Shown: positions 37,609 to 47,620 of the stretch, piece by piece
Numbering within the stretch: the first letter of the stretch is position 1
How the letters are laid out: each line of letters begins with the position of its first letter
Assembly (NCBI RefSeq): GCF_902506145.1
Contig: NZ_LR733519.1
Coordinates: 590,581-654,580, forward strand
Direction of reading: 5' to 3'
From: Burkholderia sp. 8Y
GTDB lineage: Bacteria; Pseudomonadota; Gammaproteobacteria; Burkholderiales; Burkholderiaceae
Length of the DNA stretch: 64,000 bases
The notes under the pieces: model-generated
Seen by the model: the letters and a program-made list of their open reading frames with translations, nothing else
Databases searched by the model: none
What the model was told of the DNA's origin: nothing
Made by a program: the position numbers and the translations under genes

Positions 37609-38388
37609 CTAGTGCTTGGAGACAACCCGAACCTCGCTTTGCCAGTACGAGGGAAGGGCACTGTAGGGGTTGGGGCCGCTTAGCGACGTAACAAATATCC
37701 CTCCTGCGCCGTGCAGTTTCGCGGACTTCACCACGCCGGGCATTTGGGCGGCGCCCACGTTGTACACGATGTGCACGAAGCGGTTCGTGGAGTAAGACGC
37801 CTGCCACTGCATCGGGCGATACGCCGCGTAACTCGTCGCGTCGTCCTCAAATACGACAAAGCGATCGGCAGTCGGCAAACTGGCGTAAAGCTCGGGAATG
37901 TTGGTGCCGGGGTTTGCAACGACGGAGTAGCTCGCCTTCAGCCCTTTGACGTAGTTGTAGATCGACTGGTAGAACTGAATGTCGGACAGCTGATCGTCAG
38001 ATGTCATCTCGTCGATAAAAAATCCATCGACTGCGTAAAAAGAGACGTATCTGTTTATGTCTGCAACGATATCCGAGAGCGGTCGCTTGGCGTATGCGGT
38101 CGAGACGTAGCCGAGCACGTGGCCGCCGGCGGCTCGCAACTGGCTGACCGCTGCGACGAAAGCGGGGTCTTCGCTAGTTCCAGGGCCGCTGTCCGGATTC
38201 AGGATCGCGGTAGTCGGTGCCTTCAGCGCGGCCTGCGTGAGACTATCCCAGTACGCGACGTTTGCCGTCGCATCGAAATACGCAGGTACAACGAGGCTAA
38301 CGCCCGTCGCCGCATCGCTCGCCGCAGCCGCATTGGTCACGGCTGCACAGCAGCCAGCTCCCAACAGCAACGCTATGGTCAGGCGCAT
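37609..38388 (-). CDS. Exported spherulin-4-like TIM-barrel protein
   Basis: The protein of about 259 residues begins with a signal peptide (RLTIALLLGAGCCAAVTNAA). It has the spherulin-4 segments LVVPAYFDATANVAYWDSL, LGYVSTAYAKRPLSDIVADI, VDGFFIDEMTSDD, VVANPGTNIPELY and HIVYNVGAAQMPGVVKSAK. The fold relates to polysaccharide hydrolases such as those acting on galactosamine polymers. DGFFIDEM holds acidic residues that could be catalytic. Location is periplasmic or extracellular. ATG 38388 is preferred; two upstream ATG/TTG choices lack a ribosome site too. Function is inferred from fold only. Confidence 0.78.
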   Translation of the reverse strand: MRLTIALLLGAGCCAAVTNAAAASDAATGVSLVVPAYFDATANVAYWDSLTQAALKAPTTAILNPDSGPGTSEDPAFVAAVSQLRAAGGHVLGYVSTAYAKRPLSDIVADINRYVSFYAVDGFFIDEMTSDDQLSDIQFYQSIYNYVKGLKASYSVVANPGTNIPELYASLPTADRFVVFEDDATSYAAYRPMQWQASYSTNRFVHIVYNVGAAQMPGVVKSAKLHGAGGIFVTSLSGPNPYSALPSYWQSEVRVVSKH

Positions 38389-38432
38389 CACATGTTCATT
38401 TATCATCGGCTGGCACAAGTTTAAAGTGAAGC

Positions 38433-38975
38433 TTAGTAGTTAAGCCCGAGACGAAGGCCGGACCGCGCGTCTGTTGCGGCGATTTCACATTCAGCGACGC
38501 GCAAAACGTCGCCAGCACACCCGGCAAGATCCTCGAATAACCGTCGCTCAACGGGCGACAGCGCTCGGGCAACCGTGTCGATAACGCACAAGGTCCCAAG
38601 CCGGTGGCCGGCTGCTCCGGTGAGCGCGATCCCTGCATAGAATCGAATCCCCGGATCGCCCGTCACGAGCGCATTCCAACGGAAGCGATCATCTTTGGTT
38701 GCATCTTCGACCACGAAAATGCTTGGCTCAACGAGTGCATAGTTGCAGAAAGCGACATCCCTAGGCGTTTGCTTAGCCACGAGCCCGTGCCGCGACTTGA
38801 ACCACTGCCGCTGCGCGGCGACGATCGAGATAAGGGCGATCGGACAGGCCGTTACATAGGCGGCAAGTCTCGTTATCCGATCGAGTCTCGGATCGTCGGA
38901 TGTATCGAGCAAGCCGCATTGCGCCACCGCATCAAGTCTGTCTTCTTCGTTGTAAAGAACCGGAAAGTCGGACAT
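38433..38975 (-). CDS. GAF-domain protein
   Basis: The 180-residue soluble protein is essentially a single GAF domain: [19 protein letters not shown] at the start, then [52 protein letters not shown] and [20 protein letters not shown]. Such domains sense small molecules or redox state and often sit beside cyclic-di-GMP enzymes. It is divergent from the PAS chemoreceptor next door, which suggests related control. No output domain is fused, so it would act through a partner. Confidence 0.85.
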   Translation of the reverse strand: MSDFPVLYNEEDRLDAVAQCGLLDTSDDPRLDRITRLAAYVTACPIALISIVAAQRQWFKSRHGLVAKQTPRDVAFCNYALVEPSIFVVEDATKDDRFRWNALVTGDPGIRFYAGIALTGAAGHRLGTLCVIDTVARALSPVERRLFEDLAGCAGDVLRVAECEIAATDARSGLRLGLNY

Positions 38976-39144
38976 CGTCGCTCGCGAGAATATGAAAAAA
39001 GGGTTGGACGATATCTTGACGGCTGGATCCGACTATTTCTTGAGCCCTTTCCACCATCCTGTTCCACTAAAGATCGCTCGTCTATTGCCGCTAATCAGTG
39101 CTCAGCCTCTGGCAGCCGATCCGAGGCGCAATGGAAAGACAACA

Positions 39145-40950
39145 ATGATGAACGAGACCGCCGAAATTTCCCTTGCCGTACGCAATGCATCTACCGCGGC
39201 AGCAGCCAGTCAGAAGCCGCTCGATGAATTGCGCTCCTTGTGGGCGACTACGGAGAAAGAGCGAGCCGTCGTTGAATTCTCACCGGACGGTGTAATTCTG
39301 CGCGCGAATGCCAATTTCCTAACCCTGATGGGGTATCGCGCCGAGGAGGTGGTCGGATTGCATCACCGCATCTTCTGCGACGCCGCCTACGCCAGTAGCC
39401 AAGCCTACCAAGACTTCTGGATCATGCTCGCGTCGGGACGCGAGGCCAGCGGCGAATTCCGCCGTATCAACAAGGCACGCTCGGATGTATGGATTCACGG
39501 TTCGTACACGCCAGTTCTTGATGAACGCGGGAATGTGCAGAAGATCGTCAAGGTCGCGGCGGACATCACTGGCGCGCGCACGGTCGCTGATGACCACGCC
39601 GGAAAGGTCCGCGCAATTGAACGCGCACAAGCTGTCATCGAATTCGACCTGCGTGGTCACGTGCTTGCGGCGAACGAGCTCTTCCTTCAATTGATGGGCT
39701 ACGGCCTCGAAGAAGTGGAGGGCCAGCATCACCGGATGTTCTGCGACCCGTCCTACATAAATACGGACGGCTACCGCACTTTCTGGGAGAAGCTCGGGCG
39801 CGGGGAATACGACGCCGGGCAATACAAGCGAATCGCAAAGGGCGGCCGGGAAGTATGGATCCAGGCGACGTACAACCCGATCTATAGCGCTGACGGCCGG
39901 CTCATCAAGATCGTCAAGTTCGCGTCAGACATTACCGAATTCAAACGTGGCGTCGCGGAAAGAGATGGCCGTCTGGCCGCCATTGACCGGGCCAACGCGG
40001 TAATCGAGTTCGACCTCGAGGGCAACGTCCTCGGCGCCAACCAGAATTTCATGGATGCGATCGGCTACACCCTGCGGGAGATTGTCGGAAAGCACCACAG
40101 GATGTTCTGCGATCCCGAAACTGCAGCGACGGCCGAATATCGCGACTTCTGGGCGCGACTGAGCCGCGGCGACTACCAAGCCGGGCGTTTCGAGCGCGTA
40201 TCGAAGCACGGGTACCGCGTGTGGCTGCAGGCCACCTACAATCCCGTGTTCGACGAGTCCGGTCGGCCTTATAAGATCGTGAAGTACGCCAGCGACATCA
40301 CGGCACAAGTGGAGCGTGAGCGCCGGATGCAGGCGAGTCTCGTCGCAATGAGCGAGAAGATCGACGAACTGTCGCAGTCCATTGACGGCATCGCTCGCAG
40401 CACGCGGGAGGCGACCGCAGTTGCGACCGAAACGCAGACCGAGGCAGATACGGGCGGGCGCACACTGGCTGAATCGATGTCGGCGATCAAGGAGATTGAG
40501 CAGTCCTCCGCCGGTATCAGTGAAGTCGTGAAGGTCATCAGTGAAATCGCAACCCAGACCAACATGCTCGCCTTCAACGCAGCCATCGAGGCGGCACGCG
40601 CGGGCGAGCATGGGCTGGGGTTCTCGGTCGTCGCGAGCGAAGTGCGCCGGCTGGCGGAGCGATGCTCTCAGGCGACCAACGAGATTCGCCGACACATCGA
40701 CGAGTCCGTGCACCGGATCAAGACAGGCAGTGAGACGTCCGGACGCGCAGCCAATGGGTTCGACCGTATTCGAGCCGGTGTGAACCGGACGACCGAGACC
40801 ATCGCGGCCATTCACCAGGTAACCGACAGGCAGGCAACCGCGACGCGCACGGTCTCCGAGCTTTTGCGCGAGCTTACTCTGGTAACCGGGGGCGAAGCAG
40901 CAGTGCGCTCATCCTCTACCGTCACCGCGCTGACGCGCCAGACCCAATAA
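39145..40950 (+). CDS. Soluble chemoreceptor with three PAS domains
   Basis: The 601-residue protein has three consecutive PAS domains (about 40-150, 160-265, 285-395). Each contains a related motif: HHRIFCD, HHRMFCD and HHRMFCD. They are followed by a methyl-accepting signalling domain with the hairpin tip [20 protein letters not shown] and [20 protein letters not shown]. No membrane helix is present, so it is cytoplasmic, like the biofilm-dispersal protein BdlA but with one more PAS. ATG 39145, preceded by GGAAAG, is preferred over 38992, which would lie only 16 bases from the divergent GAF start. Its stop overlaps the next gene by one base. Confidence 0.88.
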   Translation: MMNETAEISLAVRNASTAAAASQKPLDELRSLWATTEKERAVVEFSPDGVILRANANFLTLMGYRAEEVVGLHHRIFCDAAYASSQAYQDFWIMLASGREASGEFRRINKARSDVWIHGSYTPVLDERGNVQKIVKVAADITGARTVADDHAGKVRAIERAQAVIEFDLRGHVLAANELFLQLMGYGLEEVEGQHHRMFCDPSYINTDGYRTFWEKLGRGEYDAGQYKRIAKGGREVWIQATYNPIYSADGRLIKIVKFASDITEFKRGVAERDGRLAAIDRANAVIEFDLEGNVLGANQNFMDAIGYTLREIVGKHHRMFCDPETAATAEYRDFWARLSRGDYQAGRFERVSKHGYRVWLQATYNPVFDESGRPYKIVKYASDITAQVERERRMQASLVAMSEKIDELSQSIDGIARSTREATAVATETQTEADTGGRTLAESMSAIKEIEQSSAGISEVVKVISEIATQTNMLAFNAAIEAARAGEHGLGFSVVASEVRRLAERCSQATNEIRRHIDESVHRIKTGSETSGRAANGFDRIRAGVNRTTETIAAIHQVTDRQATATRTVSELLRELTLVTGGEAAVRSSSTVTALTRQTQ

Positions 40951-42431
40951 TGGACTCGTCAACCTGCGTTGTCGGCGTCGTGCAGGTCGGAGCGACCCGT
41001 TTCGGGTTGCCTGTAGAGCACATAGTAGAAGCGGTGGAGGCGCCCTGTGCCTACCAGCAGATACCGGGGCAGCCGGCCAGCATGAAAGGCTACTTTCTGC
41101 TGCGTGGCGACGCTATCGCTACGCTCGATACAGGCCGGCTGATCTACCCCGAGCAATCAGTGGGTGAGCCAGCGAAGCAGGTTGTCGTCCTGCGCTACGG
41201 CGATGCGGTGTTCGGCATTGAAGTCGATGCGGTCGGCAAAACCGAGGCGATTGACCGTCATGGTTTGATCGCGCTTGCGCCAAGCGCTGAAAGCGGTGCA
41301 AGCTTGTTTCCTGTGTTGGCTGCGCTGGGCGACCCGTCCTCGCTGATCGGCATTGCCAATGTCGAAAAGCTCTATAAAGCAATGGCGGGAATGGCTGCTC
41401 GCAAGCCGGTTCGCCCGCGCGACACCCCAGCGGCCATACTTGCAAGCTCCGGAGCGCGCTCGAGCGAAGATGAGAAGGCGAGACGTAGACAGCATGCGAT
41501 AGTGCGATGCGGTGAGCATCTGCTTGGCGTCGACGCGCTTAGCGTCCGATGCGTGGTTCCAATGCCTGAACTGCAGCAACCGAGCCTGAGCAACAAGACC
41601 TTTCTTGGAGTCGCGCATTGGTCGGGGGCGGACTTGGCCGTCATGGAGCTGCCTGGCGTACTGGGCCTTCCCCAAAGCGAAACGGGGCAAGGCAAGTATA
41701 TGCTGGTGGTCGCGCACGGTGACAGTCTGGCCGGTTTCGCCGTTGACGAGCTTTCGGAGTTGGTACTGGTAGCGCCAAAGGACATACGGCAGGTGTCTCC
41801 CGTCGCGTTCGTCGAACCCGGCTTTTTCCTCGGTGCTATCGCTACATCTCAAGGTGGAACGGCGCTCGTCTTGAACTCGCAAGCGCTTTCAACAAGCGGA
41901 CGTCTGATGCATCTACCGCGCCCGACAACAACCCCGCAGAAGGGTCCGGCGAAGGGCAATTCAGGAGCGACATACACCGCCTCCTACATCGTTTTCTCGG
42001 TGGCGGGACGTCCGTTTGCGACGAACATTGAGCACGTGGCCGGCATTGTGACAAAGCCTAACGTGGCGGTGCGTGGGGGCGTAGACCAAGCGAGCCTCGG
42101 ACTGATCAATTGGCGGAACGACTTTGTTGAGCTCGTAAAGTTAGACTTGGCGGCGGGCAGCGACGCGGATGTTTCGGAGCCGGGGCAAGCACTGGTGGTC
42201 GTGGTGAACGGGCTGACGCTTGCATTTGCGGTTGACGCTGTGCTGACGATGTCAGGGCCGACCGAAGCCACGCAGGTCTCCCGCGCCTTCGACCCTGAGA
42301 CGGGCGGCGCCTACCAGATTGTCACGATGGCCGAACCGAATCGGATCAGCTATCGACTCGTTGAACTGGCGCAGAGGGTGTCTGAGCGGTTCGGCTGCCT
42401 CGCCCACGGAGGCCAAAATGTCGCTGCGTAG
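40950..42431 (+). CDS. Triple CheW-domain scaffold protein
   Basis: The 493-residue protein carries three CheW-like SH3 folds. The first (about 5-150) contains RFGLPVEHIVEAVEAP and YFLLRGDAIATLDTGR; the second (about 180-315) HLLGVDALSVRCVVP and VVAHGDSLAGFAVDELSELV; the third (about 340-480) IVFSVAGRPFATNIEHVAGI and NGLTLAFAVDAVLTM. CheW couples chemoreceptors to the CheA kinase. Several CheW domains in one chain could crosslink receptor arrays or hold different partners. The ATG overlaps the chemoreceptor stop (TAATG), so the two are made together. No CheA, CheR or CheB is nearby. Confidence 0.87.
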   Translation: MDSSTCVVGVVQVGATRFGLPVEHIVEAVEAPCAYQQIPGQPASMKGYFLLRGDAIATLDTGRLIYPEQSVGEPAKQVVVLRYGDAVFGIEVDAVGKTEAIDRHGLIALAPSAESGASLFPVLAALGDPSSLIGIANVEKLYKAMAGMAARKPVRPRDTPAAILASSGARSSEDEKARRRQHAIVRCGEHLLGVDALSVRCVVPMPELQQPSLSNKTFLGVAHWSGADLAVMELPGVLGLPQSETGQGKYMLVVAHGDSLAGFAVDELSELVLVAPKDIRQVSPVAFVEPGFFLGAIATSQGGTALVLNSQALSTSGRLMHLPRPTTTPQKGPAKGNSGATYTASYIVFSVAGRPFATNIEHVAGIVTKPNVAVRGGVDQASLGLINWRNDFVELVKLDLAAGSDADVSEPGQALVVVVNGLTLAFAVDAVLTMSGPTEATQVSRAFDPETGGAYQIVTMAEPNRISYRLVELAQRVSERFGCLAHGGQNVAA

Positions 42432-42636
42432 CTGGCTGTGTTGCTTTAAGAAAGTAGTCTGTAGCACCGATGAAGACAGTGAGCGGCGAAAAAACGAACG
42501 TCATAAAAGGTCGCCAAGAAAATCAGAGGCGCTTGGCGTCGGCAGTGCATGTCGGGTGCGCCCTACCCGAGACGGGCGCGCCGCAGCGCGGCAGCGGCCA
42601 GGCCCGTGATCATGTTGGCGCGCTTCGAGAGCGACT

Positions 42637-42830
42637 CCCACCCGGTTCCTTCCCTCGTGCTTGCGGCATAACGGGCGCTGTCAGCGCGTGCGGGGACTTC
42701 TTCAGGGCGGTCATTGCAGTAGGCCTGCGTCACGCTGGCAGAAAACATCAGCGCAACCGTAGTGGGGTAGCAGTCCTTTGCCGTCACCGGCGGAATCGTC
42801 TCAAGTATCCAATCAGGCACCACTTTGGCT
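42637..42830 (-). pseudogene. Fragment of a GGDEF cyclase C-terminus
   Basis: This minus-strand fragment encodes ETIPPVTAKDCYPTTVALMF and NDRPEEVPARADSARYAAS. It matches the end of the intact cyclase at 43836-44030 with nearly the same length (194 against 195 bases) and roughly 80% identity by eye. The GGEEF part is absent. The fragment lies on the far side of the SDR gene, so the SDR gene is bracketed by two copies of the same cyclase tail. Confidence 0.75.
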
Positions 42831-42914
42831 CTTTCGGCTCACGCCGACCGGCTATCGCGCAAGGCGCTCGCCGTCGCGACTGCGCCGGCCTACGCGGTAG
42901 CGGCGGCATCAAGT

Positions 42915-43658
42915 TCAGTGAAGTTCGCGGACATCCGCGGTCGCTACACCGCCGAAAGCATCGCTCAGCAGATAATCGACGAGCTTCTGCGCCGACTGCT
43001 CCGGCGTCGAAAGTTGCCCTTCGCGCTTGAGCGCGTCGAAACTCTCGCGCAGCGGGAAACGGTCCAGCGCGGCACTGCGGATTTCGGCTTGCATATCCGT
43101 ATCGACGACGCCAGGCGCGACGCTGCAGATTCGCAAGCCGCCGTTGTCGTCGAGCGCGACGGCGCGGGCGTGGTGATCGAGCGCGGCTTTCGTCGCGCAG
43201 TAGATGCTCCAGCCGGGATACGCGTTGCGCGCCGCGCCGCTCGAAACATGGACGACGCGCCGGTCCGCCGCATGCGCGCTCGCGGCGGCGAAAGCTGCGG
43301 CGAGCATCAGCGGCGCCGCGACGTTCAAGCTGACCGCGCGGGCGACGGCACCCGCATCCTGATCCGCGAGCGGTCCGACCGGCGCGAGCATTCCCGCATT
43401 GTTGATGAGCAGCACGCGCTCCGCGCGAGCCAGAAAGCGGCCGAGCGCGCCGTCCGCGAGCCAGACGCCCACTGCGGGGAAATCGGCGAGATCCAGTTCC
43501 ACCTCGTGCAGCCGGCCGGGATACCGTGCCGCAAGCCCGGCGTTGCGTTGGCGCGAGATGGCCAGAACATCGGCGTCTCGCGAGAGTAGCGTGTCGGCCA
43601 GCGCCGCGCCGAGGCCGCGCGTATGACCGGTGACGATGGCGAGAGTCTTGTGTGGCAT
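42915..43658 (-). CDS. Short-chain dehydrogenase/reductase
   Basis: The 247-residue enzyme has the classical SDR plan: TLAIVTGHTRGLGAALADTL for NADP binding (TGxxxGxG), LLINNAGMLAPVG, HVSSGAARNAYPGWSIYCAT with catalytic Ser, Tyr-Cys-Ala-Thr-Lys, and SVAPGVVDTDMQ. It resembles sepiapterin-reductase-like SDRs; the substrate is unknown. ATG 43658 is chosen because MPHKTLAIVTG is the normal family start. It sits between a cyclase gene and a duplicate of that cyclase's tail, an unusual location for a metabolic gene, and was probably inserted there. Confidence 0.87.
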   Translation of the reverse strand: MPHKTLAIVTGHTRGLGAALADTLLSRDADVLAISRQRNAGLAARYPGRLHEVELDLADFPAVGVWLADGALGRFLARAERVLLINNAGMLAPVGPLADQDAGAVARAVSLNVAAPLMLAAAFAAASAHAADRRVVHVSSGAARNAYPGWSIYCATKAALDHHARAVALDDNGGLRICSVAPGVVDTDMQAEIRSAALDRFPLRESFDALKREGQLSTPEQSAQKLVDYLLSDAFGGVATADVRELH

Positions 43659-43786
43659 GTAAATGTCCGGTGCGTAAAGGAGTCGATGCGGTCCGATTCT
43701 ATCGGCCCGCACCGCGTGACGCCTCTCGCGCCCCACTAGGGTCGAAAAACGGACTTGGGAAGGACTCGCGATCGTGAGCGTCGATG

Positions 43787-44785
43787 TCAAACGCTATCCG
43801 GACTCCTATCAAGGGGCCACTCTTCATGAGAAACTTCGACCCGGTTCCTTCCCGCGTGCTTCGCGGCGTAAAGCGCCTTGTCCGCGCGTGCGAGTACTTC
43901 TTCCGGGCGGTCATTGAAGTAAGCCTCTGCCACGCCTGCAGAAAACGCTAGCGCGATGGTGGCGGGCTGGCAATCCTTGACCGTCACGGGCGGAATCGTC
44001 GCGAGTATCCGATCAAGCACCACTTTGGCTTTCCCGGACGTGATGCCGGGAAGGAGGATCGCGAACTCCTCTCCGCCGAGCCGGCCCACCACGTCCGCAG
44101 CGCGTACAGACGAAACGCAGTGCTTAGCGAAATGACGCAGGACGATATCGCCGGTCTCGTGACCGAATGTGTCGTTGATCGTTTTGAAGTGGTCGAGATC
44201 CAGCAGCGCCACACTGAGATGCGTCATCTCGCTTCCGACGCTTTTCAGCATGCCGCCAAGTTTCGATAAAGTGAACCGACGATTTGCCACCCCCGTCAAC
44301 TCATCGACCTGGCTGAGCGTCAGCGCACTGTCGCGCGCGGCGGCCAGCTCCCGTTCTGTTTGCTTGAGGGAGGTGATATCGGAGCCGATGAGAACGATCC
44401 AGCCGTTGGGCAGCAGCGTTTCGGTACACCAAAACCAGCTTCCGTCCATGAAGTCGACCGGGAAAGAACGCTGGCGCGGCATCGAAGGAGATGGACGGCG
44501 TCTGAGCTGTGCGTCGGCGATAAACGAGATCGGGTCTTGCGCATCGATGCGCACGCCCGTCGTGTTTCGGAAGCTTCCGAGGATGATGCTTTCAAATGTG
44601 GCGACTTCGCCTAGTTTCACGTTGAACGCCCGCAGGAAGCCGTCGTTCGCATAGCGGACGTGATCGCTGTCGTCGTAGACCGCGACGAAGGCGCTGCCGA
44701 TCGCCCAGGCTTGCAAAAATGCAAGGAGGTCGCCCGTTTGGCTAGTCAACCCGCTCAGGGCGGCGACCGTAGGAGCACTGCCCAT
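43787..44785 (-). CDS. PAS-GGDEF diguanylate cyclase
   Basis: With ATG 44785 the protein has 332 residues; an in-frame ATG at 45007 would add 74 residues of unconvincing sequence. A PAS-like sensor (about 20-140, [19 protein letters not shown]) is followed by a GGDEF domain. That domain holds [30 protein letters not shown] and the active loop [14 protein letters not shown]. The inhibitory I-site RxxD (Arg-Ala-Ala-Asp) lies five residues before it. All catalytic residues are kept, so it should make cyclic-di-GMP and be feedback-inhibited. It is divergent from the EAL phosphodiesterase gene, so synthesis and breakdown may share a control region. Confidence 0.88.
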   Translation of the reverse strand: MGSAPTVAALSGLTSQTGDLLAFLQAWAIGSAFVAVYDDSDHVRYANDGFLRAFNVKLGEVATFESIILGSFRNTTGVRIDAQDPISFIADAQLRRRPSPSMPRQRSFPVDFMDGSWFWCTETLLPNGWIVLIGSDITSLKQTERELAAARDSALTLSQVDELTGVANRRFTLSKLGGMLKSVGSEMTHLSVALLDLDHFKTINDTFGHETGDIVLRHFAKHCVSSVRAADVVGRLGGEEFAILLPGITSGKAKVVLDRILATIPPVTVKDCQPATIALAFSAGVAEAYFNDRPEEVLARADKALYAAKHAGRNRVEVSHEEWPLDRSPDSV

Positions 44786-45135
44786 GGTGCTTAAGCTCGT
44801 TTTGCCGGCGTCGTAATGTAATGCGCCGCCCAAGCAGACGCCGTTGTCAAAGGCGGTCGCCCCATTGATAACGGCAGACCGCTCGAATGCTTGAATGGTC
44901 GAGACGACGGTAAAGATTCCCGTTCTCGTGCCGTTATGCACAGTGGCGGTAAAGACTGACCGCTGGCAGCCGTATTTTCTTTTCGTCTCCGGTCTGCAAG
45001 GCACCATAATGCTGCGGAACCGGTTTCAATGTAAATGACGGACCCGCGTCTGCGTTGGCCTCCCAGTGCGCTGTTCTGGGAGAGCGACCGAGCGGCTCAG
45101 TAAGACCTGACAGTCGGCATAGGACCGCTTTATCA

Positions 45136-47292
45136 ATGTTCGCTCCGCCAAATCCATCGACCGACAACCCTGACCGACAAACCGCCCAACCGTACGGGCG
45201 TGACTCCCAACACGCGATGGCGGCGCTTCATTGCGAAGCACGAAAGATCGTTGGACGTGTCATTGATGAGTCGCATCGCAAGCTTTCAAGGCTGCCCAAG
45301 CTTGCCCGAATTGTCGCAAGCCTGTCCGCCGATGAACTTATCGAATTCAAGACGGAGCAAGCGAGCGAACTCGTCGCGCTTACATCCCCGACGCTGACGG
45401 CGGGAGATCATGCCCGGCATGCGCGCGCCAGCGGCATGCGAAACGCGATGCTCGGTGTGAGTGCTGATGAGTTGGCCGACAGCCTCGACATGCTCATGTT
45501 GTCGCTGCACGACTGCCTTGATTCGGGCGCACACGCGGCGGCGTTCGCGACGCTCGGGCAACGCATGCTGCGCGAGTTAGCCCTTCAATTGCAGGTATAT
45601 GGCGAGCTCCAAGCCGCTAGATCCAATTTGCTCAAGCGAATCACGGAGATTGCGTGGACCGCCGACACGTACACAGACCTAATCAAGAGCGTTACGCACA
45701 TCGTTGGTGCGCATGTCGAAGTGGTTGGCTGTTGCGTCGGACGTCCCGACGCTCAGGGCATCTTCCGGTATGAGTCGGTTTCCGGGCCCCAAACGGAGGA
45801 CTACATCGCCGGGCTCGACCGCAAAGCGGATCAACACATCAGGGTTGGTGACCAGCCACAGGGCAGAGGACCGACCGGGCGGGCGTGGACGCATCGTCGT
45901 ATCGAGTGCAGCGTCAATGTTGCTACCGACCCCGATGTCGCAACCTGGCGGACGAGCGCGCTAGCGGCGGGATTTCGTTCGAGCGTAGCGATTCCAATAT
46001 GCAAGCCCGGCGAGGAGCCTCGCGCCGTCATGACGGTCTATCGTGGGCTGCCGGGAGGGCAATCGAAAGAGCAAGTCGCCTTCACTGAACAGTTGCAGTC
46101 CCTGCTTGCGTTCGCGCTCGGGCGAATCGAGCAAAGGAACGGCCCCAGTCGCACGATCCCCTATGCGACTCGCAAACAGTGGGGTGTGTTGTTGCGCTCG
46201 GGCTGCCTCGAGATGCACTACCAGCCGATTCTCGACCTGTCGACGGGCGCCATCACTTCAGTCGAGGCGCTGGCTCGCCTGCGCGATGGCGACAGGCTGG
46301 TCACGCCGAACGAATTCCTTCCCGCGCTGACATCGGAGGACCTGCTCATACTATTCGTAGAGGGCCTGCAACAGGCAACGGATAACGTGTGCAGGTGGCG
46401 CCAAGCGGGGTTGTCGCTGAAGGTCACGGTCAACCTGCCGCCTAGCGCTTTGGCAGACCCGCGCTATTTCGAGCATACGCGCCACACGCTCAAAGCCACT
46501 TCGTGCCGGCCCGAGTGGGTGATGTTCGAGATCCTGGAGACCGATGAGGTTCCAACGTGCGTCGACGTCGGTCACGAACTGCGCAAGTACAAGGAACTGG
46601 GGATAGTTCTCGCACAAGACGATCTCGGCGCTGGCTATAGCAGTCTTTCCCGCTTGCGGGACTTGCCGTTCGACTGCATCAAAATAGATCGAAGCATTGT
46701 CGCGAGAGGCGACAATGACGAGGTGGATATGCTGAGGTTTGCTAGCCAACTCACGCGGCTTGCGCATTCGATGGGCAAGTGCGTCATTGTCGAAGGCATC
46801 GAAGACCTGGCTCTTCTCGAGGCCATGGCGATACTTGGGGCCGATCGCGTGCAGGGATTCGCGATCGCACGGCCTATGGCGGCACGGCAACTCGATGCGT
46901 GGCTTGAGAACAACATGCAGCCAACGTTGCCGGATCTCGCTCGCCCATCGAGCCGCCTGGGCAAGCTCGCACAACTGCTTGTCTGGGAAGAAAGCCTGCT
47001 TACGCTTGCCATTGCCATGTCCGAGACCAACAAGCTAGCCGCGATGCCGGTGCCGCACGACACGCCATCGATGTCCTCGGCCGCTGCATCGAACGCGAGT
47101 GATCCGGAATCTCCCGTCGATGCGCTATTGCGACAACTGTCGAACAGCCTTCCCAACGTTGCGGACGACAGGACCCGCGCGAACCTTTCGTCAGCCGCAA
47201 TACATCATGGGCTCCGAAGCCCAGAGTATTCAGACGCTCTCTCGGACTTGCTGAGTCGTATCGCTGATGACGCCGCAGCCAGCAGATCTTAG
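45136..47292 (+). CDS. GAF-EAL cyclic-di-GMP phosphodiesterase
   Basis: From ATG 45136 the protein has 718 residues. An alpha-helical N-terminal domain (about 30-165; HARHARASGMRNAMLGVSAD) recalls the helical sensor regions of globin-coupled regulators, though only weakly. A GAF domain follows (about 175-335), then a complete EAL domain. It holds Glu377-Ala-Leu, the Asn of VTVNLPPSAL, EILETDE, Asp-Asp-Leu-Gly-Ala-Gly (QDDLGAGYSS), Lys in CIKIDRS, Glu in VIVEGIED and Gln in VQGFAIARP. It should hydrolyse cyclic-di-GMP. A further C-terminal stretch of about 120 residues is unassigned. A TTG at 45055 could extend the frame. Confidence 0.87.
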   Translation: MFAPPNPSTDNPDRQTAQPYGRDSQHAMAALHCEARKIVGRVIDESHRKLSRLPKLARIVASLSADELIEFKTEQASELVALTSPTLTAGDHARHARASGMRNAMLGVSADELADSLDMLMLSLHDCLDSGAHAAAFATLGQRMLRELALQLQVYGELQAARSNLLKRITEIAWTADTYTDLIKSVTHIVGAHVEVVGCCVGRPDAQGIFRYESVSGPQTEDYIAGLDRKADQHIRVGDQPQGRGPTGRAWTHRRIECSVNVATDPDVATWRTSALAAGFRSSVAIPICKPGEEPRAVMTVYRGLPGGQSKEQVAFTEQLQSLLAFALGRIEQRNGPSRTIPYATRKQWGVLLRSGCLEMHYQPILDLSTGAITSVEALARLRDGDRLVTPNEFLPALTSEDLLILFVEGLQQATDNVCRWRQAGLSLKVTVNLPPSALADPRYFEHTRHTLKATSCRPEWVMFEILETDEVPTCVDVGHELRKYKELGIVLAQDDLGAGYSSLSRLRDLPFDCIKIDRSIVARGDNDEVDMLRFASQLTRLAHSMGKCVIVEGIEDLALLEAMAILGADRVQGFAIARPMAARQLDAWLENNMQPTLPDLARPSSRLGKLAQLLVWEESLLTLAIAMSETNKLAAMPVPHDTPSMSSAAASNASDPESPVDALLRQLSNSLPNVADDRTRANLSSAAIHHGLRSPEYSDALSDLLSRIADDAAASRS

Positions 47293-47620
47293 CTGGCAGT
47301 TGAAGTCCCGATCCCCGTACGAAGTGCACGCGCAGGCGTGAGCGGCCCTTGCCAACGCTTGTCGATGCTTTCTTGTATGTGTCGATCTTGCGGTCTGCCG
47401 CCAGAAACAGCGCTGCGCAGCAGACCGGGCGATCCCTGCAGATCCGACGGAAGCGGCTGTCGGCCAACCGTGAAGCGGACGTCGAGAGCGCCGTCACCTG
47501 CATTCGCCGCCGCTGAAACCCGCGTGACTCAACAACTCAAGAAACGCGCCCGTCGCGCCGTAATCGGTAATGCTATGGCAACTCGAGGCCCTACGCATCT
47601 CTCACAGGAAGCCGACACCG
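47293..47620 (+). other. Gap before the membrane cyclase
   Basis: About 330 bases without a supported gene. No terminator is obvious after the phosphodiesterase, so readthrough into the cyclase is possible. Confidence 0.4.

Noticed and set aside
35960..45800. Additional cyclase or phosphodiesterase fusions in antisense frames
   Set aside because: Long frames opposite the chemoreceptor and CheW genes are shadows created by codon bias.
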